33,930 nt of DNA, taken from NCBI GenBank assembly GCA_030433415.1, contig JAUIMF010000033.1, positions 1 through 33,930 on the forward strand. The letters are read 5' to 3'. The notes under the pieces are model-generated. The model was not told where the DNA came from, did not search any database, and worked only from the letters and a program-made list of their open reading frames with translations. Positions 19,020 through 27,146 of this stretch are shown piece after piece. Origin of the DNA: Gammaproteobacteria bacterium (GTDB taxonomy: Bacteria; Pseudomonadota; Gammaproteobacteria; Pseudomonadales; Halieaceae). The number at the start of each line of letters is the position of its first letter. Within the stretch, counting starts at the first letter, position 1. The translations under genes and the position numbers were made by a program.

Positions 19020-19074
19020 ACCTCCTCCCTAAGGAACATTTATCTGCTTTTTCAGTGTGTTGGCGCTTAACTCG

Positions 19075-19094
19075 CGCTAGCTACCGCTAGCTAC
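19075..19094. repeat. Two tandem 10-bp repeats with GCTAGC palindromes
   Basis: CGCTAGCTAC occurs twice head to tail in the gap between the divergent XRE/TPR gene and the lipoprotein gene. The period is one helical turn and each copy holds the palindrome GCTAGC. This is the form expected of an operator for a dimeric regulator, but binding is only inferred. Confidence 0.55.
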
Positions 19095-19175
19095 CGACAG
19101 GTCCGGATGCGCCAGCAGTACCGATGCCTTGCAATGGAGACGCCTCGATACCGCCCCGGGCGGAGGCCGTGACAT

Positions 19176-19213
19176 TCCCATCACGAACACCGTCACGAAT
19201 CCCATCACGAACA
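19176..19213. repeat. Direct repeats upstream of lipoprotein gene
   Basis: TCCCATCACGAACA occurs at 19176-19189 and again at 19200-19213, with a related CGTCACGAA between them. The three copies of TCACGAA are spaced about 12 bases apart and end next to the ribosome site of the lipoprotein gene. Confidence 0.6.
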
Positions 19214-19225
19214 AAGGAGAGACCC

Positions 19226-19822
19226 GTGAAAAAACACCTGACCCTGCTCCTCAGTGCTTCTTTGCTGACGGCCTGCGGCAATGACCCGTCGGACCCCAGC
19301 AAGAAAAATCTGATGGCCGCGATTGAAGCAGGCTACGCCGAAAACGACAACTTCCCGCACTGTTTTTTCCGTTACAACCTGCCCATTGAGGGTACCGGCA
19401 TGCAACTGCAGATGGCGGGCCCCAAGGCCAAGCTCGACGCCCTCGCCCAGCTTGGACTGGTTAACCACGAGGTGAAAGGACCGAACACCGAGTTTACCCA
19501 GCGCCAGACCAAACATCGTTATACCCTGACCGAAGAAGGGGCCCGGCACTACCAGGAAGACAGGGGAATCTGTATCGGCGAGGCTCGCTTGCTGGACATC
19601 AGCGACCTGTCTGAACCCTTTGAAGAAAACGGCCGGACCTATATCACCGGAACTTACCACTGGACTCTGGATGTGCCCGAATGGGCAATGTCACCGGACT
19701 TCTACGACAACGACAAACTCGGCCCGGACCGCTACTACCTGAAGATCGACGAACTGGTGGAAGACGGTCAGTTTGAGGATTACTTCCGCCTGTCGCTGGG
19801 CGAAGATGGCTGGTCGTACTGA
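19226..19822 (+). CDS. Predicted lipoprotein of unknown function
   Basis: The 198-residue protein starts at GTG 19226-19228, which has a clear AGGAGA ribosome site 5 bases away. The start MKKHLTLLLSASLLTAC is a lipoprotein signal with lipobox LTAC, Cys17 being the lipidated residue. The mature part is mixed alpha/beta and soluble, with two more Cys (HCFFRYN and RGICIGE). It has a segment that reads like a winged-helix DNA/protein-binding fold (ALAQLGLVNHEV...KHRYTLTEEGARHY), unusual for an exported protein. It is divergent from the XRE-TM-TPR gene and overlaps the 3' end of the convergent DUF1289 gene by 43 bases. I cannot name a family. Confidence 0.75.
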   Translation: MKKHLTLLLSASLLTACGNDPSDPSKKNLMAAIEAGYAENDNFPHCFFRYNLPIEGTGMQLQMAGPKAKLDALAQLGLVNHEVKGPNTEFTQRQTKHRYTLTEEGARHYQEDRGICIGEARLLDISDLSEPFEENGRTYITGTYHWTLDVPEWAMSPDFYDNDKLGPDRYYLKIDELVEDGQFEDYFRLSLGEDGWSY

Positions 19823-20010
19823 CGCGCCTCGGCCTCCCGGCGCTTCTCGACGCGCGTCAGAATGGCGCGCTTCTTCTCTGGCGAGGCCATCATCCAGTCC
19901 GTGATTTCCCCGGCACTGCGATAACACCCGGTGCAGATGTCGTTTTCATCCAGAATGCAGATTGAGACGCAGGGAGACGACGGCTCAAGCTCGTCGACAG
20001 CGCCGGTCAC
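19780..20010 (-). CDS. DUF1289 small cysteine-motif protein
   Basis: A 76-residue protein with the DUF1289 pattern of four cysteines: [28 protein letters not shown]. The Cys spacing (CxxxC, then CxxC) suggests metal or Fe-S binding, but function is unknown for the family. The GTG start at 20010-20008 overlaps the stop of the upstream carbonic-anhydrase-like gene (GTGA), so the two are translationally coupled. The C-terminal tail is charged and overlaps the lipoprotein gene on the other strand. Confidence 0.85.
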   Translation of the reverse strand: MTGAVDELEPSSPCVSICILDENDICTGCYRSAGEITDWMMASPEKKRAILTRVEKRREAEARQYDQPSSPSDRRK

Positions 20011-20540
20011 GATGCGTCGACCGCCGTCAGCAGATTCCTGAAACGCGCGGCGTTACCGATGTAGTGGTCCGCGTTATGGGCCAGGCCGAGCTGCTGCTCC
20101 TCGCTCAGGGTTTTGCGCACTGCCGCAGGGGATCCCAGAACCAGGGAACCATCGGGGATCTCCATGCCTTCGGTAACCAGGGCGTTGGCTCCTATCAGGC
20201 AACCCCGGCCGATCTTCGCGCCATTGAGCACCACCGCGCCAATACCCACGAGGCTGCCATCCCCGATGGTGCAACCGTGGATCATGGCGTTGTGACCCAC
20301 GGTGACGTTGGCGCCGATGCGCGCCGGAAACCCGGGGTCCGCGTGCACCACCGCGCCGTCCTGAATATTGGTGCCTGCACCGACCTCGATGTCTTCGACA
20401 TCACCGCGCAGCACGCACGAAAACCAGACGCTGGCGTTTTCATGCAGGGTTACGCGCCCGATGACGGCGGCGTTCGGGGCGACGAAATGCCCGCCGCCAA
20501 GCAGCGTCGGGTGAGAGTCACCAAGGGAATAAAGCATCAT
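20007..20540 (-). CDS. Gamma-carbonic anhydrase-like hexapeptide-repeat protein
   Basis: This 177-residue left-handed beta-helix protein belongs to the gamma-carbonic anhydrase/YrdA/PaaY group. Hexapeptide repeats run through most of the chain ([54 protein letters not shown]). The metal-binding histidines are present ([16 protein letters not shown]), so the zinc site of the trimer could form. Many such proteins have little measured anhydrase activity, so the true reaction is open. It is coupled to the DUF1289 gene downstream and lies 51 bases after tgt. Confidence 0.88.
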   Translation of the reverse strand: MMLYSLGDSHPTLLGGGHFVAPNAAVIGRVTLHENASVWFSCVLRGDVEDIEVGAGTNIQDGAVVHADPGFPARIGANVTVGHNAMIHGCTIGDGSLVGIGAVVLNGAKIGRGCLIGANALVTEGMEIPDGSLVLGSPAAVRKTLSEEQQLGLAHNADHYIGNAARFRNLLTAVDAS

Positions 20541-20591
20541 AAGTTCCTTGTTGTGTCGTTCAGAGCAACGCGTCGCCCGCTCGCGTAGGAG

Positions 20592-22747
<2,156 letters not shown>

Positions 22748-22793
22748 GACCGGGGGTCAAAAGTCGCGGGCGGGCCAGGGGGAGTCAATACAG

Positions 22794-22819
22794 CCCGGAG
22801 CATCGCGGGATGCTCCGGG
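22794..22819 (-). terminator. Perfect 11-bp hairpin, possible terminator
   Basis: CCCGGAGCATC and its exact complement flank a 4-base loop in the 82-base gap between the small acidic-protein gene and queA. It lies 11 bases after the acidic-protein stop codon (minus strand). No T tract follows on either strand, so it may act as an attenuator, a 3'-end stabiliser or a Rho-assisted terminator. Confidence 0.5.
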
Positions 22820-22829
22820 GTTGGGGCGG

Positions 22830-23096
22830 TCAGGCGTCGTCGCCTTCCGTCGCTTCGTCACCGCCTTCCTCGGCGGCTTCTTCGCTAGAATCTTCACTGT
22901 CGGCCGGGGCTTCTTCTACCGCCTCGGGCTCCGGTGCGGAGGGTTCCGTCACCTTGATCAGTCCTTCGGCGAGCAGGATTTTCACCTTTTCTTCACCGTT
23001 GACGGGCTGTCGGGCCGCATTCTTGACCGCATAGCGCTCATCACCACGCTGGTAGATGCTGTATTCGGCCGTTTTTTTAACGAGTTTCATGCTCAT
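22830..23096 (-). CDS. Small conserved-looking protein with acidic tail
   Basis: An 88-residue protein in two parts. Residues 1-50 form a compact basic/mixed domain (KLVKKTAEYSIYQRGDERYA, NGEEKVKILLAEGLIKV). I recall similar short proteins in pseudomonads, but no function. Residues 51-88 are almost wholly Ala, Glu, Asp, Ser and Pro (EPEAVEEAPADSEDSSEEAA), a disordered acidic tail. There are two possible ATG starts, 23096 and 23090. No partner is evident; it sits between queA and the tRNA-Leu locus and is followed by a strong hairpin. Confidence 0.6.
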   Translation of the reverse strand: MSMKLVKKTAEYSIYQRGDERYAVKNAARQPVNGEEKVKILLAEGLIKVTEPSAPEPEAVEEAPADSEDSSEEAAEEGGDEATEGDDA

Positions 23097-23266
23097 GGAT
23101 GGTCCTTTCTCACTTACGACGCCCCGCGCCGCGGCACGGGATGATACTCAGTTCAGACGGCAACTGCCGCGCGGCGGAGTGTACAGAATAGAAGGCGTCG
23201 CGCCCAGTGCGGAACATCACCGCGAAAACACCACTCGGTGACCTGAAGGCGATGCACGAAGACGCT

Positions 23267-23295
23267 GGCGGCGACAATTCCGGCGCTGCTATACT
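23267..23295 (+). promoter_or_regulatory. Candidate promoter of the tRNA-Leu locus
   Basis: A good -10 hexamer TATACT lies at 23290-23295, 26 bases before the first tRNA-like sequence. A GC-rich stretch that could serve as discriminator follows. The -35 is poor, as in some stable-RNA promoters helped by upstream elements. It would transcribe both the tRNA fragment and the intact tRNA. Confidence 0.4.
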
Positions 23296-23321
23296 CCGCC
23301 GCCGCGCAATGCGGGTTCCAT

Positions 23322-23361
23322 GCCGGAGTGGTGAAATTGGTAGACACAGGGGATTCAAAAT
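23322..23361 (+). pseudogene. 5' half of a tRNA-Leu(CAA) gene, cut at the anticodon loop
   Basis: This 40-base segment runs from the acceptor 5' strand (GCCGGAG) through the D arm (GGTGAAATTGGTAGACAC) to the anticodon loop (GGGGATTCAAAAT). It then diverges completely: the 3' anticodon strand, variable arm, T arm and acceptor 3' strand are absent. It matches the usual gammaproteobacterial tRNA-Leu(CAA) more closely than the intact copy downstream does. The 50 bases that replace its 3' half contain an inverted repeat (GCAAGCT at 23364-23370, AGCTTGC at 23398-23404). Confidence 0.8.
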
Positions 23362-23411
23362 AAGCAAGCTGTTTTGTATCCCAGGTAAAAATCTGTAAGC
23401 TTGCACTCAGT

Positions 23412-23498
23412 GCCAGAGTGATGAAATTGGTAGACATGGGAGATTCAAAATCTCCTGCCTGCAAGGGCGTGCCGGTTCGAGTCCGGCCTCTGGTACCA
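23412..23498 (+). tRNA. tRNA-Leu(CAA)
   Basis: A complete class II tRNA of 87 bases with encoded CCA. The acceptor is GCCAGAG with CTCTGGT (one G-T pair at position 1), then A and CCA. The anticodon stem GGAGA/TCTCC encloses TTCAAAA, giving anticodon CAA, which reads UUG. The variable arm is long, as in tRNA-Leu, and the T arm GCCGG-TTCGAGT-CCGGC is perfect. It differs from the upstream half-copy at several of the first 38 positions. Confidence 0.93.
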
Positions 23499-23556
23499 TC
23501 CCTCCACTTTTTAAGCGCAACGGATTATTTTCCACCCCAGATCCTAGAAAAAGTCA

Positions 23557-23576
23557 TGGGATACACCTGGGGTACA
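23557..23576 (+). repeat. Direct repeat TGGGRTACA, 11-bp period
   Basis: TGGGATACA (23557-23565) and TGGGGTACA (23568-23576) lie 60-80 bases after the tRNA-Leu. Paired short direct repeats at about one helical turn next to a tRNA 3' end resemble arm-type binding sites of tyrosine integrases, but no integrase gene remains here. Confidence 0.4.
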
Positions 23577-24388
23577 AGCTGAAACAACCTCCCTCAACTT
23601 TGAGTAATCCGGGCGGCCCCAATTTACAGGAACCAAATTTCCCGGGCCTCGCGGCACTCGCAACCTAACACCTAACGGCCGAAAAGTTTCTACTTTTTCG
23701 TAGCTGTCCCAAGGTGGTCCATGAAAGAAGCGGAGAACATAGAAGTACTTTTAAATCTATTGGTTAGGAGGAATGGCGAAGAGCTAGGGATTCGAATCTA
23801 TAGATCTAGGTTGATGAACTTAACCAAATCTGCATTTCACTGAAAAGTTCATGCGAAGGCCCCATTTTTGAGACCAAAATTACGATTCCAGGAGAATTAT
23901 CGCATTGACGACCCAGACCTTCCGAAAATGAGAACACTCATCTTTCGTACTTCAAAATTTTTTGCTGGTCCACCTAATGACGAACAGTCTTCAGCACCAC
24001 TTTAACGCTATTCGCAGCCAATCTACTCTGGAGATTAACAACCAGTCCACAACGATAAGCAAAAACATTACTGTCGCGGACAGTGGAAAACAGCAGGCCA
24101 CCACCAGCATTACAACAATCAACTTTTTGTAGACCGCGGGAGAAGCTGCTGGCGGGAGCAGCCTGGGAATCTTTGTGGGACGAAGATTCTACCAAAGAAA
24201 AAAACCGCTTACGCACATGAAAATGACCGATACACAAGGAGCCAAATTCAACTTAAGAATCCAAACGCCTGGATCCCCCTTGTAATGGTGAAATGGACGC
24301 CACTAAATAACAGATTGGCATAGGTTCCTGCGATCTGGAAACGACCACAAGAGATCGGCTAATTGAACAATGCAAGCGCGAATTCAAC

Positions 24389-24436
24389 AAACCCCTCGAC
24401 ATCCAGCGATCAATTCCTGCAGAGTAGAGGGGTTTT
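24389..24436 (+). repeat. Inverted repeat AAACCCCTC / GAGGGGTTT
   Basis: A perfect 9-bp inverted repeat (24389-24397 and 24427-24435) with a 29-base loop, followed by a further T and then GGAAAG. It could be a weak terminator on the plus strand or the remnant of a mobile-element end. There is no gene just upstream of it. Confidence 0.4.
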
Positions 24437-24572
24437 GGAAAGAAATATTTCCGTTATATGCCGTTTGTTTTTTACACTTTCTCACTCCCGGGGTCCACGT
24501 CCTGGATATTCGGATCAATGAGTAGCTCAAGGGCGTGATGGCGCGGGGCTGCCAGCGGCCCGGGAGTGCGAC

Positions 24573-25876
24573 CTAGCAGGCTGTTGATTTTCTCGCCCGG
24601 AATTACTGGGCTGGATACAATACGCAAAACTATAAACCATTGAGGATATTGGTTCAGTGCGCGGTGAAGATGTTTTTCAGGAGTCCCTTTTCACAACGGT
24701 TCAGCTGGAATCGTTCGTCCCCGCGGATCACCCGCTGAGACCGATCAAAGCACTCCTCGATGAAGCGATGAAGAACCTGAACTGGCTCTTCAGCAGCATT
24801 TATTGTGACACTGGCCGGGAATCGATTCCGCCGGAACGGCTGATCAGAGCGCAGTTGCTCCAGGTGCTTTACAGTATCCGCAGCGAGCGGCAGTTGGTCG
24901 AGCAAATCAACTACAACTTGTTGTTCCGGTGGTTTGTCGGCTTAACGATAGATGACCCTGTCTGGAACCACTCCACTTTCAGTATCAACCGGGACCGGCT
25001 TCTGGAAAACGATGTGATTACGGAGTTGTTTGAAGAGGTCGTTGGGCTGGCCCGCAAACGCAAGCTGCTCTCAGACGAGCATTTCAGTGTCGATGGCACC
25101 CTGATTCAGGCTTGGGCCTCACAGAAGAGCTACCGCCGGAAGGATGATGACAACGAGCCTCCTGCGGGCACAGGCCGCAACAGTGAAGCGAATTTCCACG
25201 GGGAAAAGCGCAGTAACGCGACTCACGAATCAAAGACAGACTGCGATGCCCGGATGGCCAAGAAAGGCCCAGGTAAAGAAGCCAAACTCTCCTACATGGG
25301 CCATACCGTGATGGAGAACCGGAATGGACTGATTGTAAAAGCTGCGGCCAGTCTCGCCACCGGTAAGGCAGAACGAGAGGTGGCAGCAAACCTGTTGGCG
25401 GACCTGCCAAGCATGAAAAAGCGCACGGTCGGCGCAGACAAAAATTATGACACGGCAGGCTTCGTGGAAGATTGTCGTGCGATGAATATTACGCCCCATG
25501 TTGCCCGGAATGATAATCGTACGGGTGGCTCTGCGATCGATGGTCGCACCAGCCGACACATTGGTTACGAGATTAGCCAGCGGATTCGGAAGCGGGTGGA
25601 AGAACCCTTCGGTTGGGGTAAGTCAGTGGGAATGATCAGGCAAATCAAGGTGCGCGGCTTATCGAAGGTGAACAGCGTATTCATGATGACAATGATTGGC
25701 TGGAACCTGACTCGTATGAGGGCATTACAGGGATAGTCCGCCCAGATGGCGGAGAGGCCCTGCTACCAGGGCCTTCTATCGGAGAAAATGGGGTCTGAAT
25801 TGCGAATTTAGACCGAAAATTCCAGTTTCAAACGTTCAATGCGTTCGAAACCGGGCAAAAATCAACAGCCTGCTAG
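24573..25876 (+). mobile_element. Complete IS5-family insertion sequence with CTAG target duplication
   Basis: The element proper is 24577-25872 (1296 bases). Its ends are inverted repeats: CAGGCTGTTGATTTT on the left, and the complement of the same 15 bases on the right (25858-25872). Similarity continues to a GCCCGG a few bases further in. CTAG flanks it on both sides (24573-24576 and 25873-25876), matching the YTAR 4-bp target duplication of IS5-type elements. One full transposase gene lies inside. Intact ends, duplication and reading frame suggest recent insertion and possible activity. Confidence 0.9.
24657..25736 (+). CDS. IS5-family DDE transposase
   Basis: The 359-residue protein begins at a GTG (MRGEDVFQESLFTTVQLESF). 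It has an N-terminal DUF772 domain (RLIRAQLLQVLYSIRSERQL, YNLLFRWFVGLTIDDPVWNH) and a DDE catalytic domain. The likely acidic triad is D146 (FSVDGTLIQAWAS), D261 (VGADKNYDTAGF) and a Glu near 315 (RKRVEEPFGWGK). There is no frameshift or internal stop. It fills most of the IS and is read toward the AraC-family gene. Confidence 0.92.
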   Translation: MRGEDVFQESLFTTVQLESFVPADHPLRPIKALLDEAMKNLNWLFSSIYCDTGRESIPPERLIRAQLLQVLYSIRSERQLVEQINYNLLFRWFVGLTIDDPVWNHSTFSINRDRLLENDVITELFEEVVGLARKRKLLSDEHFSVDGTLIQAWASQKSYRRKDDDNEPPAGTGRNSEANFHGEKRSNATHESKTDCDARMAKKGPGKEAKLSYMGHTVMENRNGLIVKAAASLATGKAEREVAANLLADLPSMKKRTVGADKNYDTAGFVEDCRAMNITPHVARNDNRTGGSAIDGRTSRHIGYEISQRIRKRVEEPFGWGKSVGMIRQIKVRGLSKVNSVFMMTMIGWNLTRMRALQG

Positions 25877-26049
25877 GGCCTCCTGCGCCGCAGCAGCAGC
25901 GGCACCCGCCGCCGATCTGCAGTTACGACCCCGCGCACGCTCGGGAGTCGCTACGGACCGGGTCAGGACGCCGCCGTCATTGAATGATGCCGCAAGATAG
26001 GAGAACATCTAAGTGGGATTCTGGGGCTTGCTGGAAAGCGATTGAGGCC

Positions 26050-27066
26050 ATGAGCAGAGAAAACTATCTTGTTCGCAGTGAGGTCCTGGCAAGTTTCGAT
26101 GACCTGCTACAGGAGCTTGGCGCTGACCCCGAGCCATTTTACCACCGTGTAGGCCTGTCGGCAGAGTTACTGGCAAACCCGGACCATATGGTGCCCTGCG
26201 CCAACGTGTGCACTTTACTGGATATTACGGCAAAAGACCTGGGCTTGAATGATCTGGGCCTGATGGTGGGGGGCAATAGGAAGCCATATCACATTGGTGT
26301 GTTGTGGCCATTGATTGCTCACTCCCCCAACGTGGAACAGGCGTTAAAGTCAACGCTGAAGTACCTTCACTTGCACAACCGAGGCATATCCTGGCAATTG
26401 GACATTGAGGGGGATCGGGTATTACTCACTCGCACTGATAGGGTCGACAATAACGTGCCGACCTTTCAGTGGGCTGTCTACAGCACCTGCGCCATGTTAG
26501 TCGGAACGAAATCACTTTGCGGTCAGGGCTGGAGCCCCTCGTCAGTCGAATTTATTCACCCACCTCCAGTCGATTGTCATACATACAATCGATTTTTCGG
26601 CGTTAAAGTTGAGTTCAACCGGGAGTTCAATTGCATTACTTTCCCCGCCCTGGACTTGAACAGGGAAATTCCCGATCGCAACAGAAGAATTTATAACCAG
26701 ATGGTCAAACAGATCCGGGCTCTGGAGGACCAGAACAAGTACGAAGAGGACTTTTGTTCGAAAATAAAATTACTGTTGGAACAACGCATACATACGGCGG
26801 ATTGTAATCAAACCACTATAGCCAGGGCTCTGGAAATGCATCCCAAGACGCTACAACGAGAACTGAACTGTCGCGGAACCACCTTTCGCGAGTTGAAAGC
26901 GGAGGCGAGACTCGATATGGCAGAACGCTACCTGAAAGACTCCGAAATCCCGCTGACAACAGTAGCAGACATATTGGGTTTCAGCGAATTAAGCAGCTTC
27001 TCCCACGCATTCAAAGCCCGCCACCAGCTTTCACCATCCGAATGGCGAAACAAAACCAAATTCTGA
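26050..27066 (+). CDS. AraC-family transcriptional regulator (Arabinose_bd type)
   Basis: The 338-residue protein has the large N-terminal ligand/dimerisation domain of the OruR/ArgR-like AraC group, followed by a C-terminal double HTH. The HTH part is visible as TTIARALEMHPKTLQRELNC (first helix pair) and LTTVADILGFSELSSFSHAF with KARHQLSPSEWR (second). I place the start at ATG 26050, with a GAGG ribosome site close by; the frame continues upstream to 25984 but that segment overlaps the remnant of the split reading frame. It is convergent with the amidohydrolase gene (80 bases between stops) and is the only regulator near the catabolic genes. That it controls them is inferred. Confidence 0.88.
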   Translation: MSRENYLVRSEVLASFDDLLQELGADPEPFYHRVGLSAELLANPDHMVPCANVCTLLDITAKDLGLNDLGLMVGGNRKPYHIGVLWPLIAHSPNVEQALKSTLKYLHLHNRGISWQLDIEGDRVLLTRTDRVDNNVPTFQWAVYSTCAMLVGTKSLCGQGWSPSSVEFIHPPPVDCHTYNRFFGVKVEFNREFNCITFPALDLNREIPDRNRRIYNQMVKQIRALEDQNKYEEDFCSKIKLLLEQRIHTADCNQTTIARALEMHPKTLQRELNCRGTTFRELKAEARLDMAERYLKDSEIPLTTVADILGFSELSSFSHAFKARHQLSPSEWRNKTKF

Positions 27067-27146
27067 AAGCTGTTAATCAGCCTCTGTTGTCAGCGGCGAC
27101 AAAGTCCGCAACTCTCATAACTTGTAATAGCCAACCAACGGGCGGT

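Larger units (their letters stand above)
23499..24471. other. AT-rich stretch with no convincing gene
   Basis: About 970 bases between the tRNA-Leu and the IS-flanking reading frame. Base composition is clearly more AT-rich than the block to the left. No ORF looks like a protein; the longest (87 codons, 24237-23974 minus) is low in structure and unlike any family I know. Visible structure: a direct repeat TGGGRTACA at 23557 and 23568, a near-tandem CCTAACACCTAAC near 23665, a short CGAAAAG/CTTTTTCG hairpin at 23680-23700, and an inverted repeat at 24389-24436. It looks like decayed mobile-element DNA. Confidence 0.5.
24472..26008 (-). pseudogene. Small GC-rich reading frame split by the insertion sequence
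   Basis: If the IS and one CTAG copy are removed, the flanks join into one open minus-strand frame of 78 codons. It runs from ATG 26008-26006 (MFSYLAASFNDGGVLTRS...) to TAA 24474-24472 (...LELLIDPNIQDVDPGSEKV), and the frame is kept exactly across the CTAG target. The flanks are much richer in GC than the DNA on either side. I do not recognise the protein; a run of Ala lies in the middle. It may itself be the 3' remnant of a longer gene. Its start is 42 bases from the divergent AraC-family gene. Confidence 0.4.

Noticed and set aside
23361..23411. Group I intron in the tRNA-Leu anticodon loop
   Set aside because: Such introns do occur there, but only 50 bases separate the break from the next tRNA start and no 3' exon follows, so a fragment is the better reading.
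23974..24237. 87-codon minus-strand ORF and a 51-codon plus-strand ORF at about 23977 in the AT-rich region
   Set aside because: Neither has a ribosome site or a domain, and the composition is low in structure; length is within chance.
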